A stretch of 64,000 bases of DNA from Azolla caroliniana (Eukaryota > Polypodiophyta): assembly GCA_043228905.1 (NCBI GenBank), contig JBHGNT010000011.1, forward strand, positions 22,010,001-22,074,000, read 5' to 3'. Of the stretch, positions 48,578 through 61,500 are shown piece after piece. The notes under the pieces were generated by a model. The model did no database searches. It worked only from the letters and a program-made list of their open reading frames with translations, and was not told where the DNA came from. The position numbers and the translations under genes were made by a program. Numbering within the stretch: the stretch's first letter is position 1; each line of letters begins with the position of its first letter.

Positions 48578-51500
48578 TCATGTTCATTTTTGAAGGTTTG
48601 CACATGTGCATGTCACTTTGGTTTCACATTTGATTAAAAGGGATGCCATTAATGTTATATCCCTGTATCATAAAAAAATCCATAAAAAATTGGCCATGAG
48701 ATCATGACAGGATGCAGAAACACCAAGGGGCTGAATGTCTGCCATCCTTATGAATGGAAGAGCGAGTTGGGATGCCAATTAAATGGATTTAGCTTATTTA
48801 ATTTTTCTGATGATTCCGCTTTATCCATCCTTGCATTTGGCGCATATTCATGATTGTAGTGTGGAAATGCTAAATTTGAAATATATTTCTTGAGCTATCC
48901 TTGAGTTTGGGGTTTAATTTCTATTTTAACTGATGAACTATTATCTTTTGCAACAGGTTTATCCTTCTGCTGTAACTTATTGTCATGACATTCTATTGAT
49001 ATTATTTGAAATGGGATAAAAGTTTAAAAGTGATGAAAAGTATGAAGAGATCTGTATATATTTATCAGCCAGCACTAGTTATATTTGGTCAGTCTATGAA
49101 ACCATTGTACATGTCAAAATAAGTTGAATTTGCAATTGTAATGATTATGTTAGTTATTTGCTCTTATTTTTTTCCATGTCTAGAAGAAAAATATAAATAT
49201 ATTAGCAACTATTCAATTTAATTTTGTTTACAGGGCAGTAGTTGGTGGGTCTCTAAATGGTCATGAGATTCTTGAGCGTTGCTTTTCTCTGTAGTTTGTA
49301 AAGAGGGCCGTAAAATATGAACAAAAAGATGCATAGGTATCTAATATTGAGATAGGATAGGTGGTCAACATTTTGATGTAGCTTGACCCTTTCCAACATA
49401 ACTAGGTGGTGGCTTCATATGATGTACAGGTCTTCTGAGGTTCATTTAAACAATATTAAGAAGTAAACTGTCTTCCAAGTACATGAAGAGGAATCTTCAA
49501 TTCATGAAGAATTTTTGTAAGATCATTAGAGTATTAAAAATGTCATAAATGGTCTTTGGTGGAGTACTGGTTTAGATAATATGCATGAAAAGGAACCTTC
49601 AATCAATGATGTTTGGGAAGATCATTAGAGGAACAATTTCTTTCAATCATTGCATTGGCCACTAAATGATGTGATCCAACTAATGCCAACTTTTTGAGAG
49701 AAGCCTTAAAAGAGTTAAGTGTTAGCTCACAATTTCTTTTTGGTTTCTTGGGCATTTCTTTGAACCACAATTAGGAAATTATACTAAAGCAATATTCGAA
49801 AGTATGTAAGACCTTCCCAGGATGGAAGGTGATGTTTGTTATAGAAAATTGAGAAATTGGTGAATTAATGTTGGGAAGATGAAACACAAAAACGACAAAG
49901 ATAGTGAAATGATTTGCAAGAGTACATGACATATAGCACATCTAGGATTTAGTTATATAATATATATATACACATAGGCACTTGTATATAAGATTGTTAA
50001 TCATATGTGTTTTGCATTGTTGTGGTGCTAAGCTTGTAGGATGCTATTGAAAGTCATTCTTGAAACTTATTTACCATATTTGTTGGACAAAATGTTTGTT
50101 GTGCATGGGTATTAAGAAATATTTAGTGATAGGTCAATGGTAAATGAATTGCTTGAACAACTGTAATTTACATGTAATATTAATGTAGTAGATAATGCTT
50201 TTGTTGACTTGTGGAACAACAAAAGCTTTGATATGTGTGGCATGTTATGTTGATGTAATTGAATATGCTTCATAGATATGCTCTATCAAATTATAGACAA
50301 TATAGAAAACAAATAGAAAAAAGATTGTTACCTTCATGTCTAAAAGATTCCATTTACATGTGTCTCTAAGCATAAATCTTGTTTTAAAGATATGCATCAT
50401 GAGAGTAATATTTATGTAATAGAATATACTTCTTAGCTATTGTCTATCAAATTGTAGAAAATATAGAAAACAAATAGAAATGAATCCTTGCATTCACTAT
50501 GCTTAAAGGGTTCTATTCACACATGCCTATGAAGCACACATTGTTTTAAAGATGCACAATATGAGAGTTTAGAATCAAATCACATACATGTTTGTGAAGC
50601 CAATTTCTCAAAGAATGAGAACACCTTTTAGTTTAATAAAAATGTTTCTGTATGAATAGGTTATTATGTGTTCATATTTCCCCAAAATCTAAAATGATGT
50701 AGAGAGAGTTTTACTGAGTTGAATAAGGGTTGACATTTTGACTCATTGGTTACCTAGACGTGTTCACAAACATGTAGAGGCAATTGTTATCTTATGCACA
50801 ATATTTTAGCCCATGTTTTGATCTTCTAGTACAAACTTTGTAGTATGTTGCAGGTGCATCCTCAAGGCATGTGTGTTCTACTCCCATGCGCATGTCAAAT
50901 GTGTCTCAAAAAAACCATGGTTTTATGAATATTTTGTACAATGGCTTTTCCAGTGTTTATGAAATGCATAGTTGAAGTTGGTTTTTGTGTTAGGTGTATG
51001 GCATTGATTATACATGATCTTTAGGTAACCAATACTTACTTTTCCATCGAGATGCCATCTTGATGAATGGAAATGAGATGTTATTGTTGGATATGTTGTT
51101 TAAAGAAACAATGTAAGCAGTAGATAAAATATATACACAAGGCAAATAACAATAAATATGTATGTGTTTCGTATGGTAAGGAATTTAAGGTGGATTGATG
51201 TTAACTCCTAGGCACCTCTTTTTGGGAAGGAATTTCCCTATTGGATTGTACCGTTTTTTTGGCAAAGTGTCTATTATTATCTATATTTAAATGTATATGC
51301 AAGCGCAATCTACACATGTAGGGACACGTGGATAATAAGATTGAGTTCAAAAACACTTGGAGGAAAATATATCAAAATACTAGGCAACATAAAGAATGTG
51401 TTCTTTTAGGTGCAACCAATTGGTAGTTTAAGTGACCCTAAAGAACCATCTCATTAGTATAAACTTTGGTTGCGTTTGATCGTAATGAGTGTGAAAGTTC

Positions 51501-54500
51501 CATAGTATGAACCATACGTAGGATACGTGCATTCGCATTCGCGAAAGAAAAACACCCTCAAAGAATGATAAATACCATACTTTTGGATTAACTATTTATC
51601 ATGAGGTAAATAAGCCTAAAAAATAGAAAAAAACAATAAAAACATTAAAAAAATGGGAGAAAAACAAAAAACAACACAAGAATGTTTGAATAACATTCGC
51701 ATTCGTTTTCCAACGTAGGAAAACGAATGAGAAAAATGAATGCTATACTATACGAACATGAATTTTACGTACTATGTGTGAAACAATCACCTAGGAAGCA
51801 AATTTTCTTCATGTTCATCTAAGTCCCTCACAATATTCATTGCACACCATTGTTGTCACTTAGGCAAACATGGTATCCCTAATATAACAAGCGTAAGCAA
51901 ACATGGATCACCATTGGTTATGTATTATTGTATTTAGGATCAATTAGAAGACATGCAGTAAGCAAAAAAAGAGTTTGTGTTAAATTTGTTGGTGTGGGCT
52001 TGGTTCATACTTACCTATTGATTAGGGTTTATTTCATATAACTTTTTCTACACATCTACTCATCAACTTCATGTGTTCTTGCATGTCAATACAATCACTC
52101 GAGCTTGTTTGGATTTTCCCTTCACAACTTGTGTGGGTATAGTTCTTATGCGGCAATTGGTAATGGCACAGACGTTTGGTGTTTGCAACATATAATCTTC
52201 TTTCCTTGCTTACTTGAAACCAACCTAAGATAGCATTTTTGTTGTTGCCTTTGTACATGCCCACGTCATTCCATGGTACCCTTCTTGCATCGTGTGGCAA
52301 GTATGCTAGTTGTGTCAAAAGGATGAGTATAAAATGGATACCTTGTAATAACCCTAAAAGCAAGTGTTGAGAGACCAATAGGTTACAAGTTGAAATAATA
52401 ATAACAATATGCTTTCTTTGTTGGCATTTCTCCACCTATACCACATAAAAGTTGCTACGTTTTTGGAAAATAAAGTTGATACAAATAATCTTTCATGATG
52501 TGATATTTCCATGATATAAACTCAATATAAGGTACATAATAACAATCATTGTTGAGGTTTGCCTACACATAACATCCCATACAACTTGAAGGTTGCGATA
52601 AATGGGTTTGCATAACTTGTGGTATTTTGGCTCATAGAACAACTAGCAAGTGTCGTCTCATGACATAAATTTGAGACCTTACAAAATTCATCTCCAGTTT
52701 TTAAAAGCACATTCTCATATATTATCAAAGAAGAGAATTTTCAATTTTTAGCCCTGCGTGTCGAGGTGATACCCTTGGTAGAAAAACCTTCTGGGTAGAA
52801 AAGACATATTTTCGTTCTAATTGGGTTGTTTATGAAGAAAGATAATACATGTAATAAAAACGGGTGGTGGTAAGGGATGTGTGACAATACATCAAACTTT
52901 GTTATTGATGTTTGTGAAATGACATGGTGGAAAGTGATGTGACAATCTTGCACCTAGAAATGGCTAAATAGCCTAAAGTAGTTTGATTTTCCTCATGTGC
53001 ATGATTATAATAACAAGAATAATAAACAAGATCCAAAGTTGAAAAGATATAATAAACCTTTTATTCAGGTATATATATTTAGAACCTTATCAAGAAGCAT
53101 TAAAGCTATATATTTTAAAATCCTCCACATGTATTACTGATCCACATTGGTGGTTTTCTCCAAATTGAAATTGCTTCGGTTCAAATATGTCAAATATTGA
53201 GGAAACATTGTGTTGTGAAAATCCTCTTTAAATAGCAATTGGAAACAATGTGATGATGCTTCTAGCATATGATGTGCATTGTCAAATGTGTGGTGTGAAG
53301 GAATGTGTGCTAAAGGGCAAGGGTAATTTTGTATAAGGGTTCTGCTAAGGGTGATAGGAAACAAGCATGGGCATACTATAGCATTGGTATGCACTAGAAA
53401 CATCACATGTAAAAGAGTGGGAAATATTGTTTTAGAGTTTTGTTTCTAGGGCTCAAGGGCAATCAACTAATGACACTCTAATGGAGAACAATTGTTCCTC
53501 AATTAATGGAAGCCCATATTATTGTAATCAGGCTATCGACACTATAGTCAAGACCTCTCATTTATTTTTGCTTTAAATAATTTTTAATATCTATCTAATT
53601 AAAAGTTTAGTTTTTGCAATCCTTTGTTCCTCTATTAAGGTTGAAAATCTTAATGATTCCACCTTGCCACACATATTTACACATTTATACGACATAGTTG
53701 ACTAGTTACAAATTTTAAAAAATACACACGTAGCTCGTGGGTCCCAAGATTGGAACCCCTCCACCCCAAGAGCATTTCTTTACATTATCTAAAAGAAATG
53801 AAAAAAAGGGGTGTTGCTTTGCCCAAGGTAGAGCATATCAAGAAAAAGGGGTTGATTGGGTCCTATAGTTTCTCAATGAACTCTAACACATAAATTTAAA
53901 TTTAGTCTATGGAGGGTAGACAAAGAGCATTTTAGGAAATAAACAAGTTTGGGAAAATGAGGAAAGTTTTGCCCTTCATTAACCTAGGTGAATTAGATTT
54001 TATTTTATTTGTAAAAGATACGCCTTGGTATTATAAAATCACAAGAAAGAGGTACAGAATTGTGTTGGAGAAATGGAGATAACATCCAATTCCCTTAGAC
54101 CCACATCATGGCTGATTTGATGTGTATATACAATAGCCAAACTGATTTGTATACCATATCTCCAAGATTCCTATGCTCTACTCCTCCCAAACTGCAAATG
54201 ATCATGGAATGTAACCTATACCACCAACAATTGTAGCAATAAAAGCCAAAAACAAAGTTAGCACACATCGTTTCCCAAAATGATGGGAACAATATACATC
54301 CATCTTCCCTAAAAATGAACATCGAATTCCATAACCTGTTAAGTGAATTATATTTTTTAAAAACAAAATTTAAAGTGAAAGGGTGGAATATGACACCATA
54401 ACCTAGACCATTGCATAAGAATGCACACCACTCCCTTATTCACGGATATTGACATCTAGTTACTATGCTAGATATTTGGTGACTAGCCTCTCCCCGCTAA

Positions 54501-56094
54501 CAACCCATTAAAACTCTACTCTTTGTCACAATCTTGAAATCTGAAAAGGGCATGCATCATACATAGTCTTGGCCCTCTAATGAGATAATCAAACACCATG
54601 ATATCCAATATACACAATTCAATTAACATCAATTGAATGAACTTCTAGCCGTTATGTGGAAATAGTAAGCTAGCCCTCTTAACAATATGCATACCCTACA
54701 CATTGTCACAAGTCATGAAATCCTAAAGGAATATGCATCTTGCACAACATTTACTCCATCATTAGATTGTGTAATGAAACCACCATGTGGCTTTGGTCAT
54801 GATATCCATATACACAATATAAGTAGCATTCAATGACAAGGAACAAAACAAAACACAACACTGAAGCATATGAATATGAAAAATACTTTATTGATTGAAG
54901 CATGCTTACGACGCAAAGCATAATCAACTCACATCATGGTTCAACATATAGCTCGTCATGATCTTCTAGATATTTCCACAACATCGATTTGAAGCTCCTA
55001 TAGTTTATGAATAAGCACTCTCACATGTAGTGTCAATAATTGCTTGCATTATGCTTGTTCTAGCCATATAAAGATCCAGCTACATTAGCGCATGCATATA
55101 GTAAGCATAGGAACATCCCCTTGAGTTGCTATGAATACATCACCATCTTGCCATTTTTACACAAATTGTACGTACTTAATCACACCCGATTGACAAGTAC
55201 ATGATTGCTCGATAGTCACAAAGCTCTTGAAATTATGTGAGCATTTGAGCCTCTAGTTTTCACTCTCACGGCTTTGCATGATTCAAAACTTATCTTTATG
55301 CAAAACACTATATCCATCAAAATGAATTTCTAGCATAATTCAAAAGCTATACCCAATATCATTATGATCATTTTCAAGTTTTACATGAGGGTAATACGAA
55401 AGTAAGAACCTCAACCATGCATTAATCATCAAATTCCACAAAGCCATAACAATTTAGAATAAATTAAACTAGTTACGTCTTCTAATTAAATAATACCCAA
55501 CATTGTTCCATAGGAATTCAAATGAAGGACAAGAATAAGAAGAATTCATATGTGATTCAATTTGCCCTCATAACTGATACCATGTTGAAGAGCAATAATC
55601 AAGTCAAGAAGGATGAGATAGACTAAACACTCACTCCACTACAACATGTTCACCAACCACAAAAGGGTTCACTTAATCCTCTCTAGCCATATACTTGAAA
55701 AGAACAATTTCAAAATATCAAGCTTCAAGTTGTTGAAAGCAATTTCAAAGCCCTTTCCCCGACCCTCATATAATGTGTACAAAAGAATAATAGGTTTATG
55801 CACGCAAGTACGTGGTTATAGCATTGGGTCGAGTACCATTATACCCACATCGAATATCATGCACATTTTTTTCCTCCAAACCTACAAGATTGATTGAATG
55901 AATGATGAATGGTCTTTTTTTATCCTTCAAAAACCATTATTCACACATGGCATTAATCTATTTCAAGCAATCCAATTCCAAGATTTTAGATTGATCCATG
56001 TCACAAAATAAAGTGGGTGTAATCCCTTTCACATTTGAACCATAAACTTGACAAACATGCTTATTTACACAAATGTTCATTATTCGCATCATAT
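48578..56094. other. Long AT-rich intergenic region, no gene recognised
   Basis: I see no frame with a known domain, no tRNA and no element ends. The longest open frame (52034-52435, minus, 133 codons) has no motif I can name. One tandem duplication (50251-50572) is listed separately. Confidence 0.45.
50251..50572. repeat. 161-bp tandem duplication
   Basis: TATCAAATT.TAGA.AATATAG then AAAACAAATAGAAA occurs at 50284 and 50445, with further similarity across each unit (TTTTAAAGATGCA, ATGAGAGT). About 80% identical by eye. Confidence 0.65.
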
Positions 56095-57842
56095 TTAGAT
56101 CAATACTGTCTATAAGTTGCTCACAAAAATCGTGGCATGTTGGTTAACACCTCTTCTCCCTCAACTCATTCATCCATCCCAGATAGGTTTTGTTAGAAAT
56201 CGGAGCATCCTAGACAATCTCTTCTCATTCTGGGAAGCAATAGCCCTTGCCAAGCGTACCAACAACAAGGTAGCAGTGGTGCTACTAGATTTTGAGAAAG
56301 CATATGACAGGGTTTGCTGGAACTTTCTTGAAATTGTGATGGGGAAACTCGGCTTTCAAAAGACATGGATCAAAGGCATTGCATGGTTTGCTGGAACTTT
56401 CTTGAAATTGTGATGGGGAAACTCGGCTTTCAATTGTGATGGATCAAAGGCATTGACAGGGTTTGCTGGAACTTTCTTGAAATTGTGATGGGGAAACTCG
56501 GCTTTCAAGAGACATGGATAAAAGGCATTACAGGGTTTGCTGGAACTTTCTTGAAATTGTGATGGGGAAACTTGGCTTTCAAGAAACTCGGTTTTCAATT
56601 GTGATGGATCAAAGGCATTGACAGGGTTTGCTGGAACTTTCTTGAAATTGTGATGGGGAAACTCGGCTTTCAAGAGACATGGATCAAAGGCATTGCAGGA
56701 CTTTATAGGAATGACAGCAGTTGCGTTTCACTGGCAGGTGAAAGGGGCCCCTTTTTCCGAATATCCCGATCTGTACGATAGGGATGCCCACTAGCTCTAT
56801 CCTTATTTCTATTATATGCCGAAGCACTCTCTTGCTTTCTCAACTCGCGGCATCTCAACCTACGTGGTCTTCTCGTGCCTCATTCTCATCAAAGCATCCT
56901 GGATATAGAATTTGCAGATGACACAGCGATCTACCTGCAAGGGGACTTGGAAAACCTACAAAACCTCGAAAGTGGGTTAGCCGTATTTTGCAAGAGATCC
57001 AATGCCATGATCAATTGGCACAAATCCTATGCAATATTGCTTTCTCATGAAACACATCCTGCGTGGCACCCACATCCCTCTTTCAAATGGATCAATCAAG
57101 GAGTGAGCACCAAATATTTGGGTTTCCAAATTGGTTTCAACATACCGCCAGAGACTATGATTGCACCCGTTATCCATTCCATTCGACAAAAGTTGATACA
57201 TTGGAGTTCGAAAAAACTGACGTTAGCGGGTTGCATCATAGTGGCAAACCAGGTACTACTCGCAACAACATGGTACAGTCTATCATGTTGGACAATCTCC
57301 AAGGATAGTATACATCATATTCAACGACTGGTATGCAACTACATTTGGTCTGGTAAGGAAGATCATGTAACTCACGCCAAGGTGGCATGGCCTATACTCA
57401 CAACACCTAAGTCGAGAGGGGGATTGGGGTTGGTTGATCCCCTCTCACAATCAAAAGCCTTACTTGCCAAATTTGTGGTGCGAGGACTCCAACCAGGAAA
57501 TGACGTTTCGCTTACTTTAGGCCACGAAAAGGGGTTAATTGGGCCCCCCAAACGGGATGGATTCTAAACATGGATCTCAAATCTAGTTTCTCCCACCAAT
57601 TGGAGGATAGATTCAGTGCATCCATGTGGAAGGCATGATGTAACATTAGACGAGGGCTCAAGTGTGATCAACCGAGTTTTGAACTTGCGTGGCTCAATCA
57701 ATGTATCTTATAGAACCCATGTATCAAGGATGAATCTAATCAACTACTTGGATCAAGTAAGGGGTTGCCATGGGGATCCATTGCAGAAGGTTCAAGAAAA
57801 AGTGTAGAATGTTGGAGACGGTTTATGTCACTACCACGAAAA
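56095..57842 (+). mobile_element. LINE (non-LTR retrotransposon) reverse transcriptase, decayed, 5' part
   Basis: Starts inside RT near NTVYKLLTKI and continues LIHPSQIGFVRNRSILDN and VAVVLLDFEKAYDRV. A frame-breaking tandem array follows at 56313-56697. After it come RNDSSCVSLAGERGPFFRIS, a stop in place of the Gln of the usual QGCPLSP-type motif, then IEFADDTAIYLQGD (catalytic ADD), STKYLGFQIG, and ICN.IWSG-like and SRGGLGLVD blocks. Typical of plant L1-like pol. The 5' half (ORF1, endonuclease) is not visible. The LINE is split by copia B and resumes at 63287. Confidence 0.85.
56313..56697 (+). repeat. Five-copy array of a 74-bp unit inside the LINE RT
   Basis: TTTGCTGGAACTTTCTTGAA begins copies at 56313, 56387, 56462, 56536 and 56627 (spacing 74, 75, 74, 91). 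The unit is the RT segment after FEKAYDRV that encodes CWNFLEIVMGKLGFQ and WIKGI. 74 is not a multiple of three, so the frame is broken. Confidence 0.93.
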
Positions 57843-58509
57843 TGTTAGAAATTGACGCTTTCAGAAGCTTCACCTCTCGGCCACAACCGAGGAAACACGA
57901 GTCAATGCAGCAGTAAATCGAAAACACAGAGAGAGACTCGAATGCACAGGGTTTAGCGTGGAAAACCCTAGACGGGAAAAACCACGGGAGTGCAAGACTC
58001 CAACTATCACTATACGCAGGGAATGTACAATGGCGAGCTGCAAGGCGACGACCTTGAGCTCGCTGTCCTCGCCACAGGCGGCGGTATTACACAGAGGCGT
58101 CGACCTCTTCCTTTCTCTCTCTCTCACTCTCTCTCTCGGCTGTTCTCACTTCGCTCCCTCTAAGTGGAAAACAGAAAAATGAGCAACAACTACAAAACTG
58201 TTTGCCCTAAGTCATATTTATACACAAATATAGCCTCAAGGGCCCTTGGCAAACATATTCACAAATATGTCCCCGCATCCGGATCTCTCTCCGGGTACAT
58301 TTGTCATCCGGCTCCGTAGCCGGGGTCTTCATCATCCGGATCCGGAACCGGGTCTTCGTCATCTGGCTCCATAGCCGGGGTCTTCATCATCCGGATCCGA
58401 AACCGGGTCTTCATCATCCGGCTCTGATACCGGGTACTCCTCATTCGGGTCTTCATTCCCGATTCCCGGACATCTGACCATCCCATCCGGAGGGACCGTA
58501 ATCCCAACA
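57843..58509 (-). repeat. Copia B 3' LTR
   Basis: 667 bp. Minus strand TATA box TATAAATATGAC lies near 58211-58222. U3 minisatellite has five CATCCGG-type units of about 27 bp (about 58303-58440). Compared with the other LTR it lacks about 22 bp next to the TATA region. Confidence 0.95.
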
Positions 58510-58520
58510 AACTCCCCCTT
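58510..58520 (-). other. Copia B polypurine tract
   Basis: Minus strand AGGGGGAGTT directly before the 3' LTR; it overlaps the end of the pol stop codon (58522-58520). Confidence 0.85.
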
Positions 58521-61500
58521 CACTTCGGCATGGGATGTCTTTCCAGTCCGACCCTCTTCCGGCACGCTTCCAGCTTGTCGGGTGTGAGCACTTTGGTCAG
58601 CATATCTGACCCGTTCTCGTCCGTGTGGATCTTCGTCAGCACGAACTCCTGATCTTCTATCCTTTCCCGGATCCAGTGATATCTTCGCTGGATGTGCTTC
58701 GTCCGGGAGTGATAGGCCGCATTCTTCGCAAGGTGGATGGCACTCTGACTGTCGCAGTAGAGTCGGTACTCCTCCTGCCGGATACCGAGCTCTCTAATGA
58801 AGTCCTTCATCCATATTATTTCCTTGCCGGCTTCAACAGCCGCCATGTACTCCGCCTCCGTGGTTGACAACGCAACCGTCTTCTGCAGCCTCGACTGCCA
58901 CGAAACAGCTCCCCCTGCATACGTCATCACATACCCTGATGTGGACCGGCTGGTATCTGCATCAGCCGACATATCCGAATCGGTAAAGCCGTCGAGTTCA
59001 GGCTTACCGGAGCCGAATCGGAGGCACACGTTTGCCGTGCCCTTCAGGTATCGGAGTATCCACTTGGCCGCGTTCCAGTGCTCTTTGCCGGGATTGCTCA
59101 TGTACCGGCTCACCACTCCGACTGCATATCCTATGTCCGGTCTTGTACACACCATTGCGTACATCAAACTTCCGACGGCAGAGGCATATGGTACTTTCAT
59201 CATGTCCTCCTTCTCAGCCTTTGTCTTGGGGCTTTGCTTGCTGGACAACTTGCAGTTTGCCGGGAGGGTTGACCCGACCGGTCTTGCTTCCGACATGTTG
59301 AACCGGTGAAGCACCTTTGTCACGTACTTCTCATGTGACAGCCACAACTGCTTCTTCTTCCGGTCCCGGATGATGTGCATCCCTAGTATTTGCCTCGCCG
59401 GACCCAGGTCCTTCATTGAGAAGGTTCGGTGAAGCACTTTCTTCAGCATCCGTATCTTGACCTGGTCCCGTCCGACGATCAACATGTTGTCCACGTACAG
59501 GAGGAGTATTAGAAAGTCTCCTCCTTCGAACTTCTTCACAAACACGCAGTGATCGGACTGCGTTTTGTGGTACCCTTCGTCGGTCATGAAAGAGTCGAAC
59601 TTCCGGTACCATTGCCGGGGAGCCTGCTTCAGTCCGTAAAGGCTCTTCTTCAACCGGCATACCAGGTGCTCCTTCCCTTTCTTCTCGAATCCTTCCGGTT
59701 GCTGCATGTAGATCTCTTCTTCGAGGTCACCGTGAAGGAATGCCGTCTTCACGTCCATCTGTTCTACCTCGAGGTCCATGCTTGCCGCTATGCTCAGCAC
59801 CGTCCGGATGGAGGTCATCTTCACTACCGGGGCAAATATCTCGTCGAAGTCGACGCCCTTCTTCTGCTGGAACCCCTTCACCACGATCCTGGCTTTGTAT
59901 CTCGGGGGGTTTCCGGCATCTCCCGGTTTCAGCTTGAACACCCACTTGTTTCGAAGTGCCCGCTTTCCTTTCGGCAACTCCACAAGTTCATATGTGTGGT
60001 TCTCATGCAGGGAATCCATCTCCTCCTGCATGGCACTTAACCACCTGCGGCTATGGGCGTCAAGCTTTGCTTCTTCAAAACTCTCCGGCTCCCCTTCGTC
60101 GGTTAGCAGCACGTGCTCTGGTTCCGGAAATCTCCGGGGGGCCCTTCTTTCTCTTAGAGGATATCTCCGTTCCGGAGCTTCGGTAACCGGCTCCTCCGTT
60201 TCCTCTTCATCTAAATCCATTTCGGGATCGGGGCCGGTTCCGGTATCAGTTTCATCTTCCTCGGCCGGTTCTGTTTCTTCACCGTCTTCGGCCGGATCCT
60301 CGAGTGCTAACCGGTCCCTTGCCGGTTGGGACTGCTCCTCGTAGAGTTGATCCTCACTGGTCGACTTGGAGCTCTTCATCTTCTTCTCCGACTCCCAGTC
60401 GGCGAGTGTCTTGTCCTCCATGAAGATGATATCATGACTCCGGAATATCCTTTTGTCGACCGGGTCCCATACACGGTAGCCGAACTCGTCATCGCCGTAA
60501 CCGAGGAATATGCATGGCCGGGTCTTTGGATCTAGCTTTCCTCTCCGGTCCTTTGCCACATGCACATATGCGAGACACCCGAACACCTTCAGATGCCGGT
60601 AGGATACTTCCCTACCGGTCCACACTCTCTGCGGCGTGTCTCTGTCCAAAGGTACTGAGGGTGATCTGTTTATCACGTATGTCGCCATCGACATTGCCTC
60701 AGCCCAAAACCCCTTGGGTAATTTGGCATGCGCCAGCATACTCCGGACCCTCTCCATTATGGTCCGGTTCATCCTCTCGGCCAGCCTGTTCAGTTCCGGC
60801 GTCTTCGGCACAGTAAACTCGAGCCGGATTCCCTTCGAGCGACAATACTCCTCGAACTGCCCTCGGTATTCCCCTCCGTTATCCGCTCGTATTGCTTTCA
60901 GCTTCTTGCCGGATTCCCTTTCCACTCTCGCGTGGAGTTCTTTGAAGACGCACAACACTTGGTCCTTTGTCTTCAACGGTGCCGTCCACAGCTTCCGGCT
61001 GTGGTCATCAATGAATGTCACGAAGTACTGAGCTCCGCCATGTGACTTCGTTTCTACTTGACACACGTCAGTGTGCACCAACTCCAATGGTGCGCTACGT
61101 CTCGTCGGTGGCCTTGAGTGGAAGGAGGTTCGGTTCTGCTTACCGGCCAGGCAATCGGTGCACTTCTCCAGGTGCACATGCTTCACTGGAATAAGGTTGT
61201 CTTCTGCAAGCCTCTTCATCCCCTTCTCACTCATGTGGCACAGTCTCTTGTGCCACAGCTCACCGGCAGTGTCGGCTGCCACGTTCAACTCCTCCGGACA
61301 CAACCAGGCATTCATAAGGTACAGTGTGTTGACTTTCCGGGCCTGAGCCACTATCAGGCTCCCCTTGCTGAACTTCATTATGCCGTTCCGGATGCTACCT
61401 GTGTAGCCTTCATCGTCTAGCCTCTCGGCTGAAATCAGGTTCAATCGAACCTCCGGAACGTGTCGGACATCCTTCAGCAACATTTTGCATCCGGTCGAGG

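Noticed and set aside
51460-51830. Possible MITE beginning GGTTGCGTTTGATCG
   Set aside because: The start resembles some transposon ends, but I could not find matching inverted ends or a target duplication on the right.
52034-52435. 133-codon minus-strand frame in the gene-poor region
   Set aside because: No domain or codon-use signal; a length expected by chance in this much sequence.
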